Made by a program: the position numbers and the translations under genes. DNA of 60,549 nucleotides from Bacteroidales bacterium (GTDB lineage Bacteria; Bacteroidota; Bacteroidia; Bacteroidales; P3): positions 1-60,549 of the forward strand of contig JAILAT010000006.1 in the NCBI GenBank assembly GCA_024681475.1. The letters are read 5' to 3'. The stretch's first letter is position 1, and every line of letters begins with the position of its first letter. Of this stretch, positions 1 to 8,960 are shown one piece after another. Under the pieces are notes generated by a model. The model saw only the letters and a program-made list of their open reading frames with translations, was not told where the DNA came from and did no database searches.

Positions 1-1650
1 ATGCGACACGTACACGTGGCACGGCACGGCCTACACGCAGTCGACCACCACGCCGACCTACGTGGAGACCAACGCCGCCGGTTGCGACAGCACTATCACG
101 TTGCACCTGACTATCAACCAGAGCAACACGGGTATCGAGACGCAGACGGCCTGCGACACGTACACGTGGCACGGCACGGCCTACACGCAGTCGACCACCA
201 CGCCGACATTCGTGGAGACCAACGCCGCCGGATGCGACAGCACGGTGACACTGCACCTGACCATTAACAGCAGCAACACGGGCATCGATACCCAGACGGC
301 ATGCGACACGTACACGTGGCACGGCACAGCCTACACGCAGTCGACCACCACGCCGACCTATGTGGAGACCAACGCCGCCGGATGCGACAGTACGGTGACG
401 CTGCACCTGACCATCAACAACAGCACGTCGAGTGTTGAGACCCAGACGGCATGCGACACGTACACGTGGCACGGCACGGCCTACACGGCTTCGACCACGA
501 CGGCCACCTATCACGAGACCAACGCCGTGGGTTGCGACAGCACCATCACGCTGCACTTGACCATCAACAACAGCACCACCGCTATCGACAACCAGACGGC
601 CTGCGACACGTACACGTGGCACGGCACGGTCTACACGCAGTCGACTACAACTCCGACCTACGTGGAGACCAACGCTGCCGGTTGCGACAGCACCATCACG
701 CTGCACCTGACGATCAACCAGAGCAACACGGGTATCGACAACCAGACGGCATGCGACACGTACACGTGGCACGGCACGGTCTACACGCAGTCGACCACCA
801 CGCCGACCTTCGTGGAGACCAATGCTGCTGGCTGCGACAGCACAGTGACGCTGCACCTAACCATCAACAGCAGCAACACGGGCATCGAGACCCAGACGGC
901 TTGCGACACGTACACGTGGCACGGCACGGCCTACACACAGTCGACCACCACGCCGACCTACGTGGAGACCAACGCCGCCGGTTGCGACAGCACGGTGACG
1001 CTGCACCTGACAATCAACAACAGCACGTCGAGTGTTGAGACCCAGGCGGCTTGCGATACGTACACGTGGCACGGCACGGCCTACACGGCTTCGACCACGA
1101 CGGCCACCTATCACGAGACCAATGCTGTGGGCTGCGACAGCACCATCACGCTGCATCTGACCATCAACTACAGCACTTCGAGTGTTGAGGTTCAGACGGC
1201 CTGCGACACGTACACGTGGCACGGTACAGTCTACACCGAGTCGATCACCACGCCGACCTTCGTGGAGACCAACGCCGCTGGCTGCGACAGCACCATTACG
1301 CTGCACCTGACCATCAACAGCAGCAATACGGGCATCGACAACCAGACGGCTTGCGACAGCTACGAGTGGCACGGTACGGTCTACACCGAGTCGACCACCA
1401 CACCGACCTTCGTGGAGACCAACGCCGCTGGCTGCGACAGCACGGTGACGCTGCACCTGACCATCAACAGAAGCAATACGGGTATCGACGACCAGACGGC
1501 TTGCGACAGCTACGAGTGGCACGGTACGGTCTACACCGAGTCGACCACCACACCGACCTACGTGGAGACCAATGCTGCCGGCTGCGACAGCACGGTGACG
1601 CTGCACCTGACGGTGAACTACAGCACTACCGTGTCCATTGCCGATACCGC
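1..1650 (+). repeat. Tandem 150-bp coding repeats (11 units)
   Basis: A 150-bp unit recurs in phase at about 1, 151, 301, 451, 601, 751, 901, 1051, 1201, 1351 and 1501. Units fall into subtypes: some carry an E-T-Q-T-A-C junction, others D-N-Q-T-A-C, and two carry a TASTTTATYHETNAVGC variant. Same-subtype units recur three or four units apart (for example units 3-4 against units 7-8), so block duplication, not only single-unit slippage, shaped the array. The array continues past the left edge. Confidence 0.95.
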
Positions 1651-2008
1651 TGCCGGTTCCTACACATGGAATGGTACTGAATACACAGAGAGCGGTACAT
1701 ACACGTGGCAAGGCACCACAGTTGCCGGCTGCGACAGTACTGTTACCTTGTATTTGGTAATCAATGCGATAGGTATTGATCCTGTTGAGGGTAACATCCA
1801 GATAAGCATCTATCCCAACCCGACCAACGGTCCTATCACCATTGTGGCCGACAGACTGCTGTCTGTGGAGGTTTACGATGTGATGGGTCGCAAGGTTGCC
1901 ACCAGCACTTCCAACAATATCGACCTCAGCGATATGCCTGCCGGAACCTACACGTTGCGCCTCCGCTACGAAGGCGGTGTGGCCATCCGACGTGTGGTGA
2001 AACGATGA
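2..2008 (+). CDS. Repetitive secreted surface protein with T9SS sorting domain (5' partial)
   Basis: The reading frame is open at the left edge, so the start lies outside the window. It encodes about eleven 50-residue repeats, each with two cysteines and the motifs ACDTYTWHGT and GCDSTITLHLTIN, then a degenerate last repeat. The C-terminal ~75 residues (ISIYPNPTNG, VYDVMGRKV, GTYTLRL, ending in VVKR) have the layout of a type A type IX secretion sorting domain, which is cut off when the protein is delivered to the cell surface in Bacteroidota. I infer a secreted, surface-attached, disulfide-containing repeat protein, possibly an adhesin; the ligand is unknown. The gene has unusually strong codon conservation between repeats and is followed by a perfect hairpin. 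The long open frames on other strands here are artefacts of the repeats. Confidence 0.9.
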   Translation, partial: CDTYTWHGTAYTQSTTTPTYVETNAAGCDSTITLHLTINQSNTGIETQTACDTYTWHGTAYTQSTTTPTFVETNAAGCDSTVTLHLTINSSNTGIDTQTACDTYTWHGTAYTQSTTTPTYVETNAAGCDSTVTLHLTINNSTSSVETQTACDTYTWHGTAYTASTTTATYHETNAVGCDSTITLHLTINNSTTAIDNQTACDTYTWHGTVYTQSTTTPTYVETNAAGCDSTITLHLTINQSNTGIDNQTACDTYTWHGTVYTQSTTTPTFVETNAAGCDSTVTLHLTINSSNTGIETQTACDTYTWHGTAYTQSTTTPTYVETNAAGCDSTVTLHLTINNSTSSVETQAACDTYTWHGTAYTASTTTATYHETNAVGCDSTITLHLTINYSTSSVEVQTACDTYTWHGTVYTESITTPTFVETNAAGCDSTITLHLTINSSNTGIDNQTACDSYEWHGTVYTESTTTPTFVETNAAGCDSTVTLHLTINRSNTGIDDQTACDSYEWHGTVYTESTTTPTYVETNAAGCDSTVTLHLTVNYSTTVSIADTAAGSYTWNGTEYTESGTYTWQGTTVAGCDSTVTLYLVINAIGIDPVEGNIQISIYPNPTNGPITIVADRLLSVEVYDVMGRKVATSTSNNIDLSDMPAGTYTLRLRYEGGVAIRRVVKR

Positions 2009-2045
2009 CAACCGCAGTGCGACAGACTTCGCACGACACTTCTTA

Positions 2046-2078
2046 GCAGCAAGGCTCCCCCCTCGGGAGCCTTGCTGC
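2046..2078 (+). terminator. Hairpin after the repeat protein
   Basis: A perfect 14-bp stem (2046-2059 pairing with 2065-2078) encloses a 5-nt loop, 38 bp after the stop codon. There is no T tract after it, so it is a strong 3'-end hairpin rather than a textbook Rho-independent terminator. Confidence 0.7.
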
Positions 2079-2173
2079 ATTATGGGGTAGGGGAGATGGA
2101 TGACGATTGAAATGCTCTTTTTGCCCCTTTTAAGGGCTTTATTGACATTTCGTAAAGAGATTTGCATTTTTTA

Positions 2174-2205
2174 TTTGGCCATTCCAATATATTGTGTTAT
2201 CTTTG
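2174..2205 (+). promoter_or_regulatory. Bacteroidota-type promoter for ilvE
   Basis: A TTTG box at 2174-2177 and a TATCTTTG box at 2198-2205 are separated by 20 bp. This fits the TTTG / TAnnTTTG consensus of the Bacteroidota primary sigma factor. It leaves a leader of about 40 nt before the ilvE start at 2252. Confidence 0.75.
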
Positions 2206-2251
2206 CACTCAGTAATAAAAGAAGTATAACATTAATAAAAAGTTAATTATC

Positions 2252-3265
2252 ATGAATATAGATTGGCAAAACCTTCCGTTTGGTTACGTAAAAACGGATT
2301 ATAACGTACGTTGCTACTATCGCAATGGCGAGTGGGGCGAGATTGAGGTATCCAGCTCGGATAGCATCAACATCCATATGGCAGCTTCCAGCTTGCACTA
2401 TGGTCAGGAGGCTTTCGAGGGTCTTAAGGCCTATCGTTGCAAGGATGGCAAAATCCGCATCTTCCGTCCCGAAGCCAACGCCGAGCGTCTGCAGAGCACC
2501 TGTCGCGGAATCATGATGCCTGAGCTCAGCACTGAGAAGTTCGTCGAGATGTGCAAGCGCGTCATCAAGCTCAACGAGCGCTTCATCCCGCCTTATGGCA
2601 CTGGCGCTTCGCTGTATCTGCGTCCTCTGCTCATCGGTACCGGCATCACCGTGGGTGTGAAACCTGCCGACGAGTATCTCTTCCTCATCTTCGTCACTCC
2701 CGTGGGACCTTATTTTAAGGGCGGTTTCCAGGCCAACCCCTATGTTATCACCCGCAAATACGACCGTTCCGCTCCTCTGGGCACCGGTATCTACAAGGTG
2801 GGTGGCAACTATGCCGCTTCGCTGCGTGCACACGTCGAGGCTTGCCACGGCGGTCAGTATGCTTGCGAGTTCTATCTCGACGCCAAGGAAAAAAAGTATG
2901 TGGATGAGGCTGGCGCTGCCAACTTCTTCGGCATCAAGGACAACACCTACATCACTCCGAAGTCGACTTCCATTCTGCCCTCCATCACCAACAAGAGCCT
3001 CATGCAGTTGGCCGAGGATATGGGCATGAAGGTTGAGCGTCGTCCTATCGACGTTGAGGAGCTGGCTACTTTCGAAGAGGCTGGCGCTTGCGGCACCGCT
3101 GCCGTCATCAGCCCCATCGAGCGTCTTGACGATCCTGAGACTGGCAAGAGCTACAACTTTGGCAAGCAGCCCGGTCCCTGGAGCACCAAGCTCTACGAGC
3201 GTCTGCGCGCCATCCAGCTCGGTGAGTACGAGGATGTCCACAACTGGAATACCATCATGGACTAA
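2252..3265 (+). CDS. ilvE: Branched-chain amino acid aminotransferase
   Basis: A 337-residue fold-type IV PLP aminotransferase that interconverts leucine, isoleucine and valine with their 2-oxo acids, using glutamate/2-oxoglutarate. The Schiff-base lysine is K182 in the motif GTGIYKVGGNYAASL, and the YVDEAGAANFF segment matches the conserved E-x-G-x-x-N-x-F motif of the eukaryote-like (type II) BCAT group. The early LHYGQEAFEGLKA segment is also typical of this group. The length is normal. The ATG at 2252 follows an A-rich leader and its own promoter, and a strong terminator follows, so it is probably monocistronic. Confidence 0.95.
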   Translation: MNIDWQNLPFGYVKTDYNVRCYYRNGEWGEIEVSSSDSINIHMAASSLHYGQEAFEGLKAYRCKDGKIRIFRPEANAERLQSTCRGIMMPELSTEKFVEMCKRVIKLNERFIPPYGTGASLYLRPLLIGTGITVGVKPADEYLFLIFVTPVGPYFKGGFQANPYVITRKYDRSAPLGTGIYKVGGNYAASLRAHVEACHGGQYACEFYLDAKEKKYVDEAGAANFFGIKDNTYITPKSTSILPSITNKSLMQLAEDMGMKVERRPIDVEELATFEEAGACGTAAVISPIERLDDPETGKSYNFGKQPGPWSTKLYERLRAIQLGEYEDVHNWNTIMD

Positions 3266-3286
3266 TTCCAACGATGATAAGCCTAC

Positions 3287-3320
3287 AAAAAGGAGGAACC
3301 GTCTGGTTCCTCCTTTTTTT
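3287..3320 (+). terminator. Rho-independent terminator of ilvE
   Basis: The sequence has a 14-bp perfect stem (3287-3300 with 3305-3318), a GTCT loop, and a run of Ts ending at 3320. It sits 22 bp after the ilvE stop. Confidence 0.92.
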
Positions 3321-3330
3321 GTTGTTATTC

Positions 3331-3361
3331 AAAAAAAATAAAGGTGCCTATGGGCACCTTT
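3331..3361 (-). terminator. Rho-independent terminator of gcvH
   Basis: Read on the minus strand, a 9-bp stem (3353-3361 with 3340-3348) with a 4-nt loop is followed by a T-rich tract (3331-3339). It lies just after the gcvH stop and makes a back-to-back convergent terminator pair with that of ilvE. Confidence 0.88.
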
Positions 3362-3386
3362 ATAATAAAACAGTCTGTGTTTGCTA

Positions 3387-3764
3387 TTAACCGTTGATTT
3401 TTGCAGTATAGGCAGCAGCGTCCATCAGACCCTCAATGTCAGCGACATTGGCGGGTTTGAACTTGATGATCCAACCCTCGCCATAGGGGTCGTTGTTGAT
3501 GGAAGAAGCGTCTTCCAGTGCGCTGTTGAACTCCACAACTTCGCCGGTGGCGGGCATCAGCAGGTCGGCAACAGTCTTCACGGCTTCGATTGAGCCGAAA
3601 GGCTCACCAGCCTCGATGGTCTCGCCTTCGCAGTCCACGTCAACGAAAACGATGTCGCCCAATTCATGCTGTGCATAGTCGGTGATACCAACAATTGCCA
3701 CGTCGCCTTCCATACGTACCCATTCGTCATCCTGGGTATACTTCAAATTTGCAGGAATATTCAT
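3387..3764 (-). CDS. gcvH: Glycine cleavage system H protein
   Basis: A 125-residue lipoyl carrier protein. It carries the aminomethyl intermediate between the P, T and L proteins of the glycine cleavage complex. The lipoylated lysine is K63 in GSIEAVKTVADLLMP, and the C-terminal end NDPYGEGWIIKFKP is typical of the family. The length is normal. Genes gcvP and gcvT are not adjacent; the shared L protein (lpdA) is 28 kb away in this window. The gene has its own promoter and terminator, so it is a single-gene unit. Confidence 0.95.
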   Translation of the reverse strand: MNIPANLKYTQDDEWVRMEGDVAIVGITDYAQHELGDIVFVDVDCEGETIEAGEPFGSIEAVKTVADLLMPATGEVVEFNSALEDASSINNDPYGEGWIIKFKPANVADIEGLMDAAAYTAKING

Positions 3765-3865
3765 AATTTAATCTTTTTGTGTTTATTAATATTTTTATTT
3801 CTCTTATTGATTTCTAACTTGTTATCGTCGTGTTGGGGGTTATGCTTCTCCTTGTAACGACTTTT

Positions 3866-3896
3866 CAAAAATACACTTTTTCGCTTTTATGGCAAA
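3866..3896 (-). promoter_or_regulatory. Promoter for gcvH
   Basis: On the minus strand a TTTG box (3896-3893) and a TATTTTTG box (3873-3866) are 19 bp apart, an exact fit to the phylum consensus. The resulting leader is about 95 nt. Confidence 0.7.
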
Positions 3897-3925
3897 ATTT
3901 TTTTTCCATTTTCATTTTTTTTTTC

Positions 3926-3933
3926 TACCTTTG
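3926..3933 (+). promoter_or_regulatory. Probable -7 element of the rho promoter
   Basis: TACCTTTG matches TAnnTTTG. No TTTG lies at the expected upstream distance (only a T-run near 3901), so the call rests on the -7 box alone. Confidence 0.5.
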
Positions 3934-4089
3934 CATTGTCAAAGAAGGCTCTCATGGTCTCTTTCTCTCCAAGAAAGTTTTTGACAATCATCCATTTAGA
4001 GTTTGTTTATTTAAAGAGCGAATTCAGACAAAACAGAATATTACTATTGTTTCCAAAAACTAAACAACTAGAATCAACATTACAGATTC

Positions 4090-6060
4090 ATGTACACAAA
4101 AACAGAGTTACAATCTAAGGCACTTATTCAGTTGATTGAAATTGCCAAGCAGTTGGGCATTCCCCGTGCCACTCGTTACGACGAGAACGAATTAATATAC
4201 AAGATATTGGACATTCAGGCTTCTACTCCTTCGTCTGACGACGAAGAGGAGCGCGAACGTGCACCGAAACAGCGGCGAGCTCGCCTCAAACCTACCCCCA
4301 TGGCCGAATCGAACATGAGTGCTCGTTTTCAGCGCGAGCACGCCAGACAGGCAGATGGCGCTAATCCCGAAACGTCACAGGTTAACACTCAAGAACTAGG
4401 ACTCCAACTGAACATCAGCGATGTGGAGATTCCTGTGGTTCCTACTGTGCCTGAGGTGATGTCGCATACGGACTTCTTTCAAAAGAGTGTATCGACCCCA
4501 TCGGCTGCCGAGCCGGCACAAGTGGATAACAATCCCACTCAGCCTGTCGAGGCGGTAGAGAATCCCAAATCGAACGTTCAGGGGAAACGACGTGGACGTC
4601 CTCGTAAAAATACAGACAACGAAGTATCTCCAAATATATCTGCCCAGCCTGCGGATGGAGAATCCAAACGCAAGGGCCGTAAAGGGAAACAGCAAGCACA
4701 ACGACCTGCCTCTGAGGTCCAGGAGAATGCCAAACCAAATGTGGTTGACCAGGATGCCGTGGTCGAGACGGTTGATGAAATCATTCCCGAGAATACCGTG
4801 ATAGCCCCCGCCGACACAAATGAAGTGCCGGCCCAGCCACAACAGCAGGAGCAGAACACCAATGGCAACCAGTGGAATGGCCGACAGAAAAATAAGAACT
4901 ACAATAATTTCAATCCAGCGCGCCCCGAGTTTCCTTTCGAGCAAGAAGGCTTCGTGGAGGCTGAAGGTGTCTTGGAATTGGCTCCCGATGGCTTCGGATT
5001 CCTCCGCTCATCGGACTATAACTACCTTGCTTCGCCTGACGACATCTATGTTTCTCAGCAGCAGATACGTTACTACGGCTTGAAGCCTGGTGACACCGTC
5101 ACCTGCGCTATCCGTCCGCCGCGCGATGCTGAGAAGTTTTTCCCGATGGTCAAGGCTATCCGCATCAATGGTTTCAAGCCTGAGTTGATTCGCGACCGTA
5201 CGCCTTTCGAGGCGCTCACGCCGCTCTTCCCACAAGAGAAATTCAAACTTACTGGCCATCCTCAGGAAACTATGTCGTCGCGCATCATCGATCTTTTCAC
5301 CCCCATCGGAAAGGGTCAGCGTGGCCTTATCGTGGCTCAGCCTAAAACGGGAAAGACTACGCTGCTTAAAGAGATTGCCAATGCTATCGCATTCAATCAT
5401 CCGGAGGTTTATCTGATGGTGCTGCTTATCGACGAACGACCCGAGGAGGTTACCGATATGCAGCGTAGCGTCAATGCCGAGGTTATCGCCTCCACATTCG
5501 ACGAGCCTGCCGAGCGCCATGTGCGTATCGCAAATATTGTGCTCGAGAAAGCAAAACGCCTCACTGAGTGCCGCCACGATGTGGTCATTGTGCTCGATTC
5601 TATCACGCGTTTGGCCCGCGCTTACAACACTGTGCAGCCTGCATCCGGAAAGGTGCTCTCTGGCGGCGTCGAGGCCAATGCATTGCAGAAACCCAAACGC
5701 TTCTTCGGCGCCGCCCGTAAGATTGAAAATGGCGGTTCCCTGACTATCATCGCCACAGCTCTTACCGAAACGGGTTCCAAGATGGATGATGTCATCTTCG
5801 AGGAGTTCAAGGGTACTGGCAATATGGAGCTCCAGCTTGACCGTAAGCTGTCCAACAAACGAATCTATCCTTCCATCGATATTGTGGCTTCCTCCACGCG
5901 TCGCGACGACCTGCTGCTGGAGTCCCGTGTGCTTGCCCGTATGCAGGTGGCACGCAATCACCTCGCCGACCTCACTCCCCTCGAGGCCATGGAACAGCTG
6001 CAGCGTCTTATGCGCAACACCAAGGACAACGAGGAATTCATCAATACTATGGACCGTTAA
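4090..6060 (+). CDS. rho: Transcription termination factor Rho with long disordered N-terminal insertion
   Basis: A 656-residue homologue of the hexameric RNA-dependent ATPase that ends transcription. Residues 1-40 form the helical N-terminal domain. Residues ~45-285 are an extra low-complexity region rich in P, N, Q, E and K, with an AT-hook-like RGRPRKN near residue 165 and [16 protein letters not shown] near its end. The cold-shock-type RNA-binding domain follows ([13 protein letters not shown], ~301-313). Walker A is QPKTGKTT near 417-424 and Walker B is [10 protein letters not shown] near 497-506. E. coli Rho has 419 residues, so the insertion accounts for the excess. Such extensions are known in Bacteroidota Rho and have been linked to condensate formation. 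The threonine aldolase follows after 21 bp. Confidence 0.96.
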   Translation: MYTKTELQSKALIQLIEIAKQLGIPRATRYDENELIYKILDIQASTPSSDDEEERERAPKQRRARLKPTPMAESNMSARFQREHARQADGANPETSQVNTQELGLQLNISDVEIPVVPTVPEVMSHTDFFQKSVSTPSAAEPAQVDNNPTQPVEAVENPKSNVQGKRRGRPRKNTDNEVSPNISAQPADGESKRKGRKGKQQAQRPASEVQENAKPNVVDQDAVVETVDEIIPENTVIAPADTNEVPAQPQQQEQNTNGNQWNGRQKNKNYNNFNPARPEFPFEQEGFVEAEGVLELAPDGFGFLRSSDYNYLASPDDIYVSQQQIRYYGLKPGDTVTCAIRPPRDAEKFFPMVKAIRINGFKPELIRDRTPFEALTPLFPQEKFKLTGHPQETMSSRIIDLFTPIGKGQRGLIVAQPKTGKTTLLKEIANAIAFNHPEVYLMVLLIDERPEEVTDMQRSVNAEVIASTFDEPAERHVRIANIVLEKAKRLTECRHDVVIVLDSITRLARAYNTVQPASGKVLSGGVEANALQKPKRFFGAARKIENGGSLTIIATALTETGSKMDDVIFEEFKGTGNMELQLDRKLSNKRIYPSIDIVASSTRRDDLLLESRVLARMQVARNHLADLTPLEAMEQLQRLMRNTKDNEEFINTMDR

Positions 6061-6081
6061 TCCATACAAACATTATTGCCC

Positions 6082-7116
6082 ATGAAAAGAGGATTTGGAA
6101 GTGACAACCATTCGGGCATAAGCCCCGAGATAATGCAGGCTATCGCAGAAGCCAACAGTGAGCATGCTCTGGCCTATGGCGACGATGAATGGACTGCGCG
6201 TCTGTTGCAGCTTTTCCGCGACACCTTTGGTCCTCAAGCCAACGCCTATCTCGTATTCAACGGCACTGGCGCCAATGTCCTGAACATCGAGGCAATGTGC
6301 CGCTCTCACCATGCTGTGGTGTGCGCCGAGACAGCACACATCAATGTCGATGAGTGCGGAGCACCACAACGCATTGTGGGTAGTAAGTTGCTCACTGTGC
6401 CTACTCCCGACGGCAAGTTGACACCCGAATTGGTGAAGACACAGCTCCATGGTTTTGGCTTCGAACACCATGCGCAGCCCCGTGCCATATCCATCACACA
6501 GAGCACCGAGTTGGGAACACTCTACACATTGGACCAAATAAAGGCTTTGGCCGACTTGGCGCACAGCTACGGTATGTATCTCCATGTCGACGGAGCGCGT
6601 TTGGCCAATGCGGCTGTGGCGTTGGGTTGTTCATTCCGTGAGATGACTACAGACCTTGGTGTCGACTGTCTCTCTTTTGGCGGCACCAAGAATGGTTTGC
6701 TGATGGGCGAAGCAGCCATCATCCTTAACCCTGCGTTAGATGTTGACTTGAAATATCGTCGTAAGCAGATGGGACAGCTTTGTTCCAAGATGCGTTTCAT
6801 GGCTGCACAATTCGAAGCCTATCTTACTACAGGCCTTTGGCAGCGCAATGCAACTCACTCCAACCGTATGGCGCAGTTGCTCTACAGCCATTTGCACGAC
6901 ATTCCTGAAGTGCAGGTGGTCTACCCGGTGCAGGTCAATAGTGTCTTTGTGCGTCTGCCGCATGAAGTATGGACTGGCCTACAAAATGACTATTTCTTCT
7001 ATGATTGGGATGAAGATGACAATGTGGTCCGCTGGATGTGCTCTTTCGACACAACAGAGGAAGACATTGTTCAATTCGTAGCTGCACTCAAGCGTCGCCT
7101 TGCGCAACAAGGATAA
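6082..7116 (+). CDS. ltaE: Low-specificity L-threonine aldolase family protein
   Basis: A 344-residue fold-type I PLP enzyme of the beta-eliminating lyase family. It probably cleaves L-threonine or L-allo-threonine to glycine and acetaldehyde. The PLP lysine is K203 in LSFGGTKNGLLMGEA, and D170 in HVDGARLANA binds the pyridine nitrogen. The N-terminal GFGSDNHSGISPEI is characteristic. The ATG at 6082 is preferred to the in-frame TTG two codons earlier. It lies 21 bp after rho and is likely cotranscribed. Substrate stereochemistry cannot be read from the sequence; the gene symbol is by family. Confidence 0.88.
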   Translation: MKRGFGSDNHSGISPEIMQAIAEANSEHALAYGDDEWTARLLQLFRDTFGPQANAYLVFNGTGANVLNIEAMCRSHHAVVCAETAHINVDECGAPQRIVGSKLLTVPTPDGKLTPELVKTQLHGFGFEHHAQPRAISITQSTELGTLYTLDQIKALADLAHSYGMYLHVDGARLANAAVALGCSFREMTTDLGVDCLSFGGTKNGLLMGEAAIILNPALDVDLKYRRKQMGQLCSKMRFMAAQFEAYLTTGLWQRNATHSNRMAQLLYSHLHDIPEVQVVYPVQVNSVFVRLPHEVWTGLQNDYFFYDWDEDDNVVRWMCSFDTTEEDIVQFVAALKRRLAQQG

Positions 7117-7142
7117 TACGTTGAAGCACGCTGCCGTATTAT
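7113..7142. terminator. Symmetric hairpin between convergent genes
   Basis: A perfect 8-bp stem (7113-7120 with 7135-7142) with a 14-nt loop covers the stop codons of both the plus-strand aldolase gene and the minus-strand transpeptidase gene. Flanking T runs are absent; it may act as a weak bidirectional 3'-end hairpin. Confidence 0.45.
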
Positions 7143-7750
7143 AGTCTAGGTGTGGCGGTCGCTTTGGTGGTGTCGGCATTGTCGAGTTCTCCATTGGCGA
7201 TAGCGTCTTTGACCGACGGAGTGATGACTACTCGCATACCGACATAAAGATAAGGCAACAGCTGCATCAGATCTTCGTTGCGGAGTCGGATACATCCCTC
7301 TGTGGCACGTGTACCGATACTCTCGGGCAGGTGAGTGCCATGAATGCCAATACCTTGTACATCGGGAACTTCGAGCCTGACAAAGTTGGGGCCATAGGCG
7401 CCTTCAATTTCACCTTTCCCGTCCTTGAAGTCATGCTTCCATTTGCTTGCATCTTCAATACTGACAATGGAAAAGACCCCTTCAGGAGTACGCATATCAC
7501 CCTCCATGCGTTTGTCCCCGTAGTTCAAGCCACAAGCGATAGGGTATTGGCAAGCCAATAAACCGTCGTATTTGTATACGCTCAATTGCATTTCCTGTTT
7601 GTCGATGATGACGAAAGCGGCGTTGTCAATCTGATCCACTTTGTCGCGATACCATTCTGTAAGATAAGCCATGGCTATGTATGGCAGTGCGATAACCACA
7701 ACCAGCAGGCTGATGGCAGCTATTCTTTTGATGTTGATTTTAAGATGCAT
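7139..7750 (-). CDS. Membrane-anchored YkuD-type L,D-transpeptidase
   Basis: A 203-residue protein with one N-terminal membrane helix (about 8-29) and a YkuD (ErfK/YbiS/YcfS/YnhG) catalytic domain at about 43-178. The conserved block is GIGIHGTHLPESIG followed by TEGCIRLRNED, giving H137/H140 and the nucleophile C153. The fold makes 3-3 peptide cross-links in peptidoglycan or attaches proteins to it, in the periplasm; which of these applies is not visible. It is the last gene of the minus-strand block. Its start overlaps the end of the preceding zinc-ribbon gene by 11 bp, which ties it to that operon. Confidence 0.88.
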   Translation of the reverse strand: MHLKINIKRIAAISLLVVVIALPYIAMAYLTEWYRDKVDQIDNAAFVIIDKQEMQLSVYKYDGLLACQYPIACGLNYGDKRMEGDMRTPEGVFSIVSIEDASKWKHDFKDGKGEIEGAYGPNFVRLEVPDVQGIGIHGTHLPESIGTRATEGCIRLRNEDLMQLLPYLYVGMRVVITPSVKDAIANGELDNADTTKATATPRL

Positions 7751-8951
7751 AATCTATGTCGAAATAGTCGTAGTTTTTATTGTATGTAACTGTCTCTATA
7801 TAGGGATAATCAACTGGTTGGTCAACTCGAAGTGTTGCACTATCATCCTGTATTGTGTAAAGAATGCAACGGTATTCTTTAGTGATATCATTAGTGATGA
7901 TTACGGCAAAAAAAGAGAATTTCTGGCCATCAATAGTTTTTAATCCTTCTCTTTTTTTGAAAGCATCAGGTCCATTGTCTTTTGGCCGGACTCCATTGGA
8001 ATAAATCTGCCAAGGGTTATCAATTTTGTTTCCCTCATCTCTCGTGTTGACATTCGGAAGGTTTTTCACGTGGTTCATCAACACTTTCTTTTCATAAGCG
8101 GTTGTGTATTTAATAATTGTATCGCATCCGGCATTTCCCCAAATACTGCTAAGAAGAATAAAGTCTTGTGTATTGAGTATATATTCTGTTTTGGCACAAC
8201 CTGGCTGTTTCTGGTCGTTGCTGTATGGGTGTGCAATCTTAACAAAACACCAGTCTGGTTCAAGATAAGGTACATTATACATTTTGTATACTTTTTTTAC
8301 TGGTGGATTGTATTTGTCCCCATAGTAAATCAGTTCTGTACCATAGTCTGCCCTGGTGACTTCGTTATATTTTTTCCTTGATTTGTCATTGTCGATGAAG
8401 CAGGTGCTACGAAGAGCCAAGTTGGGTTGTCCTATGACATAGTATCTTGGTGCCTCGCGGTCTATCTTCTTGGGAAGGTAAATGTTGTTATGATAGAAGA
8501 TGCCAAACACAGTCCCCGCTATAGCCAACAAAATACCTATGAGGATGAAGAAGATTATTGTGCCTGTTCTTCTCTTTTTGATGGGTATCGGAGTGATGGG
8601 TTTGGGAGTTGGTGTGATTGGCCTCTGTGGTGGCGTGGTGGCTTTTGGAGGCAAAGGTTGCTGTTGTCGAGGTGCTGGTTGTGAAGAAACCTGTGCCGAT
8701 TGTCTGGCGAGCTGGGACTCTTTTTTTGCTTTCTCCAATTCTGCGACTTTCTTTTCCAGTTCTGCGATTCGTTTTTTTGCCTCTTCACTTTCCACCTCTT
8801 TGACGACGACCTCTTTCTTCTCCTCTTTGGGGATGTCGAAAGTCAATATGTTGTCACACAGAGGACATTGGCGATTCACTTTTTCTCCAGGTCTGTATTC
8901 CTTTTCGTTGATCTCAACGATGGTATGGCATTTGGGGCACGATTGTTTCAT
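7740..8951 (-). CDS. Zinc-ribbon / coiled-coil / single-TM protein with periplasmic SH3-like region
   Basis: A 403-residue modular protein. Residues 1-41 form a zinc ribbon with C5, C8, C29 and C32 (CPKC and CPLC), resembling the MJ0042-type finger. A charged coiled coil covers ~45-82, a Pro/Gln-rich linker ends in TPIPIKK (120-126), and a membrane helix covers ~130-152. The ~250-residue C-terminal part would be periplasmic; its beginning, YYVIGQPNLALRST, resembles the first strand of bacterial SH3 domains, but I cannot assign the rest. The same TPIPIKK linker occurs in the zinc-ribbon protein at 11445-12704. The function is unknown; a sensor or scaffold coupling cytoplasm and periplasm is plausible. 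Confidence 0.85.
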   Translation of the reverse strand: MKQSCPKCHTIVEINEKEYRPGEKVNRQCPLCDNILTFDIPKEEKKEVVVKEVESEEAKKRIAELEKKVAELEKAKKESQLARQSAQVSSQPAPRQQQPLPPKATTPPQRPITPTPKPITPIPIKKRRTGTIIFFILIGILLAIAGTVFGIFYHNNIYLPKKIDREAPRYYVIGQPNLALRSTCFIDNDKSRKKYNEVTRADYGTELIYYGDKYNPPVKKVYKMYNVPYLEPDWCFVKIAHPYSNDQKQPGCAKTEYILNTQDFILLSSIWGNAGCDTIIKYTTAYEKKVLMNHVKNLPNVNTRDEGNKIDNPWQIYSNGVRPKDNGPDAFKKREGLKTIDGQKFSFFAVIITNDITKEYRCILYTIQDDSATLRVDQPVDYPYIETVTYNKNYDYFDIDYAS

Positions 8952-8960
8952 GATGTTTTT

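Larger units (their letters stand above)
3765..4089. other. Divergent intergenic region between gcvH and rho
   Basis: This 325-bp region is AT-rich and holds the gcvH promoter on the minus strand and a TACCTTTG element (3926-3933) on the plus strand. The rho leader would then be about 150 nt long. No small gene or clear structured RNA was recognised in it, although the long leader leaves room for autoregulation of rho. Confidence 0.6.

Noticed and set aside
1-1650. CRISPR-like regular repeats
   Set aside because: Units are contiguous 150-bp coding repeats with no spacers and no cas genes.
857-2167. Long minus-strand open frame (436 codons) and plus-strand frame-1/frame-3 open frames over the 150-bp repeats
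   Set aside because: They arise because the repeat unit lacks stops in several frames; the plus-strand frame 2 product carries a T9SS domain and a clean end.
2243-3271. Minus-strand open frame opposite ilvE
   Set aside because: It mirrors a strongly coding gene with all BCAT motifs; it is a codon-bias shadow.
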